Part shown: piece by piece, positions 1 through 5,616 of the stretch
Position numbering within the stretch: the first letter of the stretch is position 1
How the letters are laid out: the number at the start of each line of letters is the position of its first letter
Source: Chloroflexota bacterium
GTDB taxonomy: Bacteria; Chloroflexota; Dehalococcoidia; Lucifugimonadales; UBA3495
Reading direction: 5' to 3'
NCBI GenBank assembly: GCA_022562335.1
Contig: JADFPM010000033.1
Location: forward strand, 1 to 14,818
Length of the DNA: 14,818 bases
The notes under the pieces: generated by a model
Database searches by the model: none
Seen by the model: only the letters and a program-made list of their open reading frames with translations
What the model was told of the DNA's origin: nothing
Made by a program: the position numbers and the translations under genes

Positions 1-216
1 GAGCTTGGCGTCTTCGCATAGGTCGATGAGGGAATGGCTCCATACGTCCTCGGCGCCCCGGTGGTAGAGGAAGGCTTTTAGGGCCTTCTCCGCCGCCTGC
101 TGGCCCAGAAAGCAGGCTAGATTGAACCTTTCACCCTCCCGGGCGAAATCGGCGTCCAGCAGGTCTTGGCGGGCCTGGCGCAACCAGCGAGCGCCTTCGG
201 CAACCATATCAGGCAT
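1..216 (-). CDS. HEPN domain protein, N-terminal part (cut by window edge)
   Basis: The first 72 codons of a HEPN-domain protein are present; the rest lies beyond base 1. The N-terminus (ARWLRQARQDLLDADFA, residues 9-25) and the helix FLGQQAAEKALKAFL (residues 36-50) are typical of the small HEPN proteins encoded next to MNT nucleotidyltransferases. HSL at 61-63 matches the usual histidine after the second helix. The ATG at 216 has a GAGG element about 10 bases upstream. It starts 29 bases after the stop of the MNT gene, so the two are very probably co-transcribed. In studied pairs the HEPN protein is an RNase toxin with an Rx4-6H motif. That C-terminal motif is outside the window, so RNase activity cannot be judged. 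Family assignment is good; toxin function is inference. Confidence 0.8.
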   Translation of the reverse strand, partial: MPDMVAEGARWLRQARQDLLDADFAREGERFNLACFLGQQAAEKALKAFLYHRGAEDVWSHSLIDLCEDAKL

Positions 217-245
217 GGAGATAAAACCTCGATCCCGGCCTCAAA

Positions 246-587
246 TCAGGCCTCATAGATGATCCTCCCGTTTTGGCAGGCATGGTGCAAGGCGGGCAGC
301 GTATCCTGCAACCTTTCAAACTCTTCAGGGGTGTATACCTGGGTGTCCACGGCCACGTTGGCGTCCAGGTGATAGGAAAAGAAGTCGGCGCGGCGGCCAA
401 AGGGGAGGTCCGTCTTGTGCACCACCACCAGGTCGATGCTGCTTTCCGGGTTGAAGTTGCCGGTGACCATGTCGCCCACCAGGATGACCTTTTCCACGCC
501 CAGGATGGGCAATAACTCCTCGATACCCTGCAACGCCTTCTCCAACATCTCCTTGCGGAACAAGGAGAACCCTACTCGCAACGGCAT
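246..587 (-). CDS. MNT-type minimal nucleotidyltransferase, partner of the HEPN protein
   Basis: A 113-residue protein of the DNA polymerase beta-like nucleotidyltransferase fold, the usual partner of a HEPN toxin. In known pairs the MNT protein neutralises the toxin by AMPylation or by direct binding. The core strand-turn is at residues 33-56 (VILVGDM then SSIDLVVV), and D81 in VAVDTQVYTPEEF fits the third carboxylate. The family motif is G-S-x10-D-x-D; here it reads G38-D39-x10-S50-I51-D52. The spacing is exact, but Ser and the first Asp have changed places. One metal-binding Asp of the DxD pair is therefore missing and catalysis may be lost or altered. The ATG at 587 follows an AAAGGTG ribosome binding site. 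It lies 120 bases downstream of lutC on the same strand and could be a separate unit. Confidence 0.8.
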   Translation of the reverse strand: MPLRVGFSLFRKEMLEKALQGIEELLPILGVEKVILVGDMVTGNFNPESSIDLVVVHKTDLPFGRRADFFSYHLDANVAVDTQVYTPEEFERLQDTLPALHHACQNGRIIYEA

Positions 588-707
588 GTTTTCACCTTTT
601 ATGTTGTCCTTGGGACGCGGATGGCCGAGTCTTTCCTGCTGGGGATGGCTGGCCTAGTATGACGGCGAATCTCAATGACATGGTATCAAGTCAAGGGCGG
701 CGAAATA

Positions 708-1451
708 TCAGCCCAACAGCACCATGTGGGTCTCCCGGGGGCCGTGGACCCCGACCACCAGGGTTTGCTCTATATCGGCGGTGCGGCTGGGGCCGGTGAT
801 GAAATTCAGATAGCTGCCCATGTCGCCGCCGTTCCGGTGGTATTCCAGCCGCCGCAAAAGGAAAACGTCGTCCAGGGTTTCCACCACGTCCTGGGGACGG
901 ACCACGGCCACGTGTATCGGCGGCACCAGGGATGCCAGGCGGCTCAATCCCTGGCGCGGGACCACCACCACCGACCCGGTTTCGGCCACGGCGTAGTCCG
1001 CGCCGGTGATCCCCATTCCCGCATCGATGATGCTGTTTCGTACCGCCCCGCGGTCAAATCCTTCATTCCGAGCGGCGACTGAAATCTGCAATCCTGGAGT
1101 CATAGCGCTAAAGTCCAGGGGGATTTCCTCAAACACCTCTTGATCGGTCCTCACCGCCTGCAAGATGTTCAAAGAGTCTGCTATCGCCATCACCTCGGCC
1201 ACGGCGCTTTCGGGACCTTCGGCCCGGTGGACCTTCCAGCCCTGCATATCGGCCACCCGTGCCAGCCGGTCCAACAATTGGGGCCCATCAGCTTCCAGCC
1301 GCGCTCGTAACTCCCGCACCTGGGCTTCCAGCTCTTCGGTGGTTTCTTTCAGCCTAGGGTAAAGTTCCGCCGGCGGCCCAGGCGAACGGCCCAGCGCCCG
1401 CCGGACGGACGCTAAGAACTCCTCTTTGCTGGTTCCCGCCGGTGGCTGCAC
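708..1451 (-). CDS. lutC: LutC/YkgG-type LUD domain protein (lactate utilization complex)
   Basis: A 247-residue LUD-domain protein, the third subunit of the LutABC iron-sulfur complex that oxidises L-lactate to pyruvate in the cytoplasm. Family marks are the acidic N-terminal helices (about 8-65), GITGADYAVAETGSVVV (147-163), SLVPPIHVAVV (174-184) and the C-terminal YLNFITGPSRTADIE (214-228) followed by HGP. Length is normal for LutC. The start is GTG at 1451, only one base after the lutB stop. It has a strong AAAGGAGA ribosome binding site inside the end of lutB, so translation is probably coupled. It is the last gene of lutA-lutB-lutC. Whether the true substrate is lactate cannot be seen, since LUD proteins also occur in other contexts, but the complete three-gene order makes lactate the best call. 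Confidence 0.92.
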   Translation of the reverse strand: MQPPAGTSKEEFLASVRRALGRSPGPPAELYPRLKETTEELEAQVRELRARLEADGPQLLDRLARVADMQGWKVHRAEGPESAVAEVMAIADSLNILQAVRTDQEVFEEIPLDFSAMTPGLQISVAARNEGFDRGAVRNSIIDAGMGITGADYAVAETGSVVVVPRQGLSRLASLVPPIHVAVVRPQDVVETLDDVFLLRRLEYHRNGGDMGSYLNFITGPSRTADIEQTLVVGVHGPRETHMVLLG

Positions 1452-1452
1452 G

Positions 1453-2943
1453 TTAAGAGTCTCCTTTAGAGGTCTGGCTCAGCTCTTTCTTCCAGATCTC
1501 GTGGAACGTGCGTGGCGGCAGCAGGGGAATGTCCTTGGACCGGGTCCACCGGGACAGCAAAGGCAAGCGGACCCGGCCAATGGCCCCGCGTCTGGTCCGG
1601 CTCCTGGTCAACGGAGAAAAGGGCAGCATGAGGAGGGGTCTTTGAAGAGAGCGGGCCACTCGATGGGCCAGCGAGAGCAAGGCCGGGCTGCTCATCAACC
1701 AGGCATATCCTCGGGCCACGAGGCGTTCTCCGTCTCCGGCGGCATTCTCTTTAGGATCGGGACTCTCGGCCAGGGTATTTCGCAGGTGAAGCAGCATGCG
1801 GGGAATATTTATCTTGACGGGACAGACTTCGCGGCAGGCGCCGCATAAGCTGGAAGCCTGGGGCAGGTCCTTGGCCTGTTTCAACCCCACCAGAGAAGGT
1901 GAGACCACCGCGCCGATGGGCCCCGGATACACCCAGCCATAGGCGTGGCCGCCCACCTTTTTATAAACCGGGCAGATGTTCAGACAGGCCCCGCAGCGGA
2001 TGCAATACAGAGCCTCTCTAAGGTCGGGGTCGGCCAGCATCTTGGAACGTCCGTTGTCCACTATCACCAGGTGGAACTCTTCAGGGCCGTCTTCGTCGGT
2101 TTCCCGCCGCGGACCGGTCACCATGGTCACGTAGCTGGTGATGCGCTGCCCGGTGGCCGAGCGGGGGAGCAGGCGGAGGAAAACGGCCAGGTCCTGCAGT
2201 GACGGGATGACCTTTTCCATTCCGGTGATGCCCACGTGGATGCGGGGCGCCGAGGTGCACATCCGCCCGTTGCCTTCGTTGGTGATGATCACCAGGGTGC
2301 CGGTTTCCGCCACCAAGAAGTTGGCCCCGCTGATGCCCATTTCCGCCGTCAGGAATTTTTCCCGCAAAATCTCCCGGGCGGCCTTGGCCATGTCTTCGAT
2401 GCTCTCCAGCAGGGGGAGACCCAATTTATCGCTGAACAGTTGGGCCACCTGCTCCTTGGTCTTGTGTAACGCCGGGGCCACCAGGTGGGAGGGGGTTTCC
2501 CCGGCCAGCTGGATTATGTATTCGCCCAGGTCGGTCTCGAAAACCTCGACGCCCATCGCTTCCAGGACCGGGTTGAGGGAGAGCTCCTCGGACACCATGG
2601 ATTTTCCTTTGGTGACGATCTTCACGCCGCCGGATTTTGCGATGGCGGCGACTATGGCGTTGGCCTGGGCGGCGTCGGCGGCAAAGTGGACTTGGCCTCC
2701 CGCTCTGGTCACGTTTTGTTCCAGCAGATCCAGGTAATAGTCCAGGTGATCCAGGGTGTGGACCTTTATCTGGCGGGCTTCCTCTCGCCACGACTCCCAG
2801 GTGGCGCTGGTAACGTCCTCTATGGACTCAAGCCGGGCGGCATCGAATCCCGTCCCCACCTTGATCAGGGCCTGTCTCAGGACGGGGTCCTGGATGGATA
2901 TCTCTGAAGCGGAGAAGAAATCCTGGGTTTTAACGTCGGCCAT
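1453..2943 (-). CDS. lutB: LutB/YkgF-type iron-sulfur protein (lactate utilization complex)
   Basis: A 496-residue fusion of a LUD domain and a ferredoxin-like domain, the electron-transferring subunit of the L-lactate oxidation complex. The LUD part covers about 60-300 (GISGANFLVAETGTLVI at 203-219; TSYVTMVTGPRR at 269-280). Two iron-sulfur motifs follow: C314-IR-C317-GA-C320-LNI-C324-P and C367-GA-C370-REV-C374-P, the normal pattern for LutB. The C-terminal 120 residues are basic and helical, with a FHEIWKKE end typical of the family. The ATG at 2943 has AGGA ten bases upstream. A small hairpin, CCCGG-TATT-CCGGG (2959-2972), sits just before this ribosome binding site in the 72-base lutA-lutB gap. 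It might tune translation or mRNA ends, which is inference. It overlaps the lutC signal region at its 3' end. Confidence 0.95.
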   Translation of the reverse strand: MADVKTQDFFSASEISIQDPVLRQALIKVGTGFDAARLESIEDVTSATWESWREEARQIKVHTLDHLDYYLDLLEQNVTRAGGQVHFAADAAQANAIVAAIAKSGGVKIVTKGKSMVSEELSLNPVLEAMGVEVFETDLGEYIIQLAGETPSHLVAPALHKTKEQVAQLFSDKLGLPLLESIEDMAKAAREILREKFLTAEMGISGANFLVAETGTLVIITNEGNGRMCTSAPRIHVGITGMEKVIPSLQDLAVFLRLLPRSATGQRITSYVTMVTGPRRETDEDGPEEFHLVIVDNGRSKMLADPDLREALYCIRCGACLNICPVYKKVGGHAYGWVYPGPIGAVVSPSLVGLKQAKDLPQASSLCGACREVCPVKINIPRMLLHLRNTLAESPDPKENAAGDGERLVARGYAWLMSSPALLSLAHRVARSLQRPLLMLPFSPLTRSRTRRGAIGRVRLPLLSRWTRSKDIPLLPPRTFHEIWKKELSQTSKGDS

Positions 2944-3015
2944 CGGTTAAATTCCTGACCCGGTATTCCGGGGTTGCTTAAAAGGTTATCTATGTCTGGT
3001 GTTACGGGGCATCGT

Positions 3016-3759
3016 CTAGCTGGATCCGGAGTCTAAAATCTGGGCCAGATGCCTGGTTTGCACCGCGATGCCCTGGCGGCTAAGGGCGCCGTCTATGTGC
3101 ATCAGGCACCCCATGTCGCAGGACACCAGGGTCTCTGCGCCGCTGGCCGAAACGCTGGCTACCTTGTCGGCCAGCATGCCTTCGGAGATGTGGGGGTACT
3201 TGATTGAGAAGGCGCCGCCGAAACCGCAACAGGTCTCCGCCTGGGGCAGGTCGTTCAGTTGCAGACCGGACACGTGGCTCAAGAGCTGCCGGGGCTCCTC
3301 GCGGACGTTCATCTCCCGCATCAGGTGGCAGCTGGGATGGTAGGCAGCCGGGCCGGGAAAAGAGGCTCCGATATCGCTGACCCCAAGGACTTGGACCAGA
3401 AACTGGGAGAACTCGTAGACCCTGGGCGCCATTTCTTCGGCCCGGCGCAGCTGATCCGGCTGGTCTTGAAACAGGTCTAGGTAAAAGACCCGCATCATGG
3501 CGGCGCAGGAACCGGAAGGCACCACCACGTATGGGCTTTCTTGGAAGCTGTCCAGGACCCTGGCGGCCAACTTCTTCGCCTGTTGGTTAAAGCCCGAATT
3601 ATAGAGGGGCTGGCCGCAGCAGGTCTGGTCCGGGGGGAAATCGACTTCCACGCCGAGATGCCTTAAAACCCTCACCACGCTGACCCCCACCTGGGGATAA
3701 AGCTGGTCCACGATGCAGGTGGCGAAAAGGGACGCCCTGGTTGCCGGGACTTGTGTCAT
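3016..3759 (-). CDS. lutA: LutA/YkgE-type (Fe-S) protein with two CCG domains
   Basis: A 247-residue cysteine-rich protein of the LutA/GlpC/heterodisulfide-reductase-B type. It has two CCG units: C47-C48-G with C85 in the first, and C144 (HPSCHL), C177-C178-G (ETCCGFGGAFS) and C214/C218 in the second. These bind Fe-S clusters and carry electrons from lactate oxidation to the respiratory chain. Length and motif order match LutA. It is the first gene of the lutABC operon. The ATG at 3759 has only a weak GGGG/GTTGATC upstream sequence rather than a clear Shine-Dalgarno. In the 120-base gap above it a weak sigma70-like pair, TTGCCG at 3818-3823 and TACCCT at 3795-3800 with 17-base spacing, could be the operon promoter. 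No LutR-type regulator or lactate permease is adjacent. Confidence 0.94.
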   Translation of the reverse strand: MTQVPATRASLFATCIVDQLYPQVGVSVVRVLRHLGVEVDFPPDQTCCGQPLYNSGFNQQAKKLAARVLDSFQESPYVVVPSGSCAAMMRVFYLDLFQDQPDQLRRAEEMAPRVYEFSQFLVQVLGVSDIGASFPGPAAYHPSCHLMREMNVREEPRQLLSHVSGLQLNDLPQAETCCGFGGAFSIKYPHISEGMLADKVASVSASGAETLVSCDMGCLMHIDGALSRQGIAVQTRHLAQILDSGSS

Positions 3760-3881
3760 AAAGCGTGATCAACCCCGCTGGATAGGCAGGGCTAAGGGTA
3801 GCAGACCGGCATTCCGGCGGCAACCGAAAAGGGATTCGCCCGGAGGTTGATTAGGAGGGGGTTGGCCGGGGGAGCGGCCGG

Positions 3882-4337
3882 TCAGCCGCCACCACCGGCG
3901 CTGAACTGGATCAGTATGCCGTCGGGGTCTTTCACGTAGATGTTGCGGACGTTTCCTTGGGAATCGAAAAACGCTTCCCGGGGCCCGGCCAGCTCAACCC
4001 CCTTGGCAAGGATGGCTTCGGTGAACGCCTTCAGGTCCGGCATGATGAACGCAAGATGGGTGATGCCCACCTGGTCCAGTTGAATGGGTTCGCCGTCGGG
4101 CGCTTCCCCAGGATGGCTGGTCAATGTGAGGGCGGGAACGTTATCGCCGGGGTAGCCGATGCTGACCCGCCGCCGGGTCTTTCGTTGGTGCTTATAGTTG
4201 TGGCCGCGTCCACCCTCGGTGGGGTCGGTGGCGTGGTCTATGATCACCGTCATGCCGAGTTGGTCCCGGTAAAAGGTCAAGGATCTATCCATGTCGCTGA
4301 CGCAGATGGCGATGTGGGAGACTCCGGTGGCCTGCAT
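3882..4337 (-). CDS. VOC superfamily (glyoxalase/extradiol dioxygenase-fold) protein
   Basis: A 151-residue protein with two paired beta-alpha-beta-beta-beta modules, as in glyoxalase I and type I extradiol dioxygenases. The opening HIAICVSDMDRSLTFYRDQLGM (8-29), THLAFIMPDL (93-102) and the closing KDPDGILIQF (136-145) are classic VOC signatures. In metal-using members the four ligands are usually His, Glu/Gln, His and Glu. Here H8 and H94 are retained, but the position after strand four is T71 in ALTLTSHP and the terminal Glu is Q144, so metal binding may be weaker or different. The substrate cannot be predicted. The protein ends in GGGG. The ATG at 4337 has GGGAGGT about nine bases upstream. 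It lies between the globin and lutA on the same strand, with gaps of 226 and 122 bases, and need not be in their transcripts. Confidence 0.85.
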   Translation of the reverse strand: MQATGVSHIAICVSDMDRSLTFYRDQLGMTVIIDHATDPTEGGRGHNYKHQRKTRRRVSIGYPGDNVPALTLTSHPGEAPDGEPIQLDQVGITHLAFIMPDLKAFTEAILAKGVELAGPREAFFDSQGNVRNIYVKDPDGILIQFSAGGGG

Positions 4338-4367
4338 GGGGTTCGTACCTCCCGTCGGCTTTATTTA

Positions 4368-4400
4368 GGGCGGCTGCCAATGGATGTGGGACAGCCGCCC
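4368..4400. terminator. GC-rich hairpin between globin and VOC gene
   Basis: GGGCGGCTG (4368-4376) pairs perfectly with CAGCCGCCC (4392-4400) across a 15-base loop. AATTTT follows on the plus strand, but on the minus strand, where the globin is transcribed, only TAAATAAA follows. It may end globin transcription or form the leader hairpin of the VOC gene. The U-tract is poor, so the terminator call is tentative. Confidence 0.4.
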
Positions 4401-4563
4401 AATTTTAGCACGGGAGCGGATGTGATCGGGATGCGAGCCCTGGCGAGCCGAAAAGCCCCCATGTGACCCGCCGGAGGCTTGGATTTTTTTACCAGGCTGA
4501 TATTAGGGATGTCCGCCGGGCGCTGATCCACGGGCCCGGCCCCTGCCTGAGGAGCTCCGGGGC

Positions 4564-5085
4564 CTACTCCTGTAAGGCCGGTTCCTGGGGCTGCTCGGGG
4601 ACTTCGGCGACGGCTTCATCCGGGGCCGGGGATTCTAAGGCCTCCTGGGACCCCTCCTCCTCGGTAGACACGGTTTGGGCTTCGGCGGCCGCTTCCTGCA
4701 TCACGGTGGCCAGCAGGGTGTAGGTCTCCACCCACGCATCCTTTACGTCGGCGGTGAAGTCGCTGCCCAAGCCCTGGCGCAGCGTCCACAAAAGCGCCGA
4801 AGCGACCGTCTTGTAGTTTTCGGGCTTGACCGCGTATCCCCCGTGGCGGCGTCCCAGGTCTTGGACCGTGGGAACGATGCTGTCCAGGTCGTCCAGGCCT
4901 TCAACCGCGGTGTTGATCATGTCCATCAGCAATTTCCCCTGGGCGGTCATGTTGCCTTTGAACAGGGAACGAAGGGAAGGGTCTATCTCGAACAAACGGG
5001 TGTAAAATATATCAGCGGCCTTGTCCGCGATGGGAACCAGTTTGGCCCACGTGCTCCGCACCAAGGCTATCTGATTTGATTCCAT
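4564..5085 (-). CDS. Single-domain bacterial globin with acidic C-terminal tail
   Basis: A 173-residue protein. Residues 1-131 form a three-over-three globin of the Vitreoscilla haemoglobin / flavohaemoglobin-head type. Visible haem-pocket residues are Y28 (B10, in DIFYTRLF), Q49 (E7, in TAQGKLL) and proximal H81 (F8, in GRRHGGYAVKPENY). Tyr/Gln at B10/E7 is typical of globins that bind O2 tightly or detoxify NO. No FAD or NAD reductase domain follows. Instead residues 132-173 form a low-complexity tail with 11 Glu, one Asp, many Ala/Pro and no Lys or Arg. The ATG at 5085 is chosen because GAGGAGGA lies just upstream and the globin fold begins there; an upstream in-frame ATG at 5232 adds 49 unrelated residues. 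A reductase partner is not adjacent. Function in O2 or NO handling is inference from the family. Confidence 0.88.
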   Translation of the reverse strand: MESNQIALVRSTWAKLVPIADKAADIFYTRLFEIDPSLRSLFKGNMTAQGKLLMDMINTAVEGLDDLDSIVPTVQDLGRRHGGYAVKPENYKTVASALLWTLRQGLGSDFTADVKDAWVETYTLLATVMQEAAAEAQTVSTEEEGSQEALESPAPDEAVAEVPEQPQEPALQE

Positions 5086-5151
5086 GCCATCCTCCTCACA
5101 TCTCCTGCAATTTCGCCGGAATTTTTGCCTAGGTTGTTGGTAAAAGGTCCT

Positions 5152-5171
5152 CGCCGGCTGAACTGCCGGCG
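5152..5171. promoter_or_regulatory. Perfect palindrome upstream of the globin gene
   Basis: CGCCGGC (5152-5158) and GCCGGCG (5165-5171) are perfect inverted copies separated by TGAACT. The element lies 67-86 bases upstream of the globin start, where an operator or a leader hairpin would be expected. It is not recognised as the site of any known regulator. Confidence 0.3.
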
Positions 5172-5386
5172 CGTCGAAGCCAGACGGGCCCATGCGTTGA
5201 AAGCTTGATTCCCGCCGGCCAACACCGTCCACTGTTGTTTGTTCAACTCACATCAAAGGACGTAAACATAAACGGCAATTGGTTTTCCCCACCTTTTGCC
5301 AGGGTATTGCCGGTATGTCCGTCCAGGCGGAACGGGGATTTTGGGACTTGACCGAGCCGGGACGCAGGGAAATAAAGGGCCTAATG

Positions 5387-5436
5387 GAAAAGGGCCGCCG
5401 GAGAAGGTTCTTTCGCGTCCTTCGGCAGCCCTTTTC
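5387..5436. terminator. Candidate bidirectional terminator after the histidine kinase
   Basis: GAAAAGGGC (5387-5395) pairs with GCCCTTTTC (5428-5436). An inner GCCG/CGGC step extends the stem after one mismatch, and an inner AAGG/CCTT pairing is also possible. The A-tract / GC-stem / T-tract layout is that of a bidirectional intrinsic terminator. It lies 180 bases past the kinase stop on the minus strand. Confidence 0.5.
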
Positions 5437-5616
5437 TATGGAGGGGGTTTGGGTGATGTGATCTTATATTGAGGCCGGCCGGTGGCACAATCAGAATCTG
5501 TCAGTGATATTGGGAATGCGGACGGCCAGAGAAGAATGGATCCGTAAACCGGCCCTGGGCAAAAAAGGGATGGAGCCGGGGAGATGGCGGGCAATGAGGC
5601 GGCTGTCATTCTGGCA

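Larger units (their letters stand above)
5086..5616. other. 531-base non-coding gap between globin and histidine kinase
   Basis: No convincing gene is seen; short open frames here lack ribosome binding sites and family motifs. The gap holds the CGCCGGC palindrome at 5152-5171 upstream of the globin and the AAAAGGGC hairpin at 5388-5435. It also has a run of six A (T on the minus strand) at about 5561-5566 that is not preceded by a good stem. It should contain the globin promoter and the end of the kinase transcript. Confidence 0.6.

Noticed and set aside
5086..5232. N-terminal extension of the globin to the ATG at 5232
   Set aside because: The added 49 residues are unlike any globin, and a strong GAGGAGGA site supports the start at 5085.
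5279..5461. 60-codon plus-strand open frame between globin and kinase
   Set aside because: It spans the AAAAGGGC hairpin, lacks a ribosome binding site and has a low-complexity basic composition.
5552..5580. Run of six T on the minus strand as a kinase terminator
   Set aside because: No stable stem precedes the T-run.
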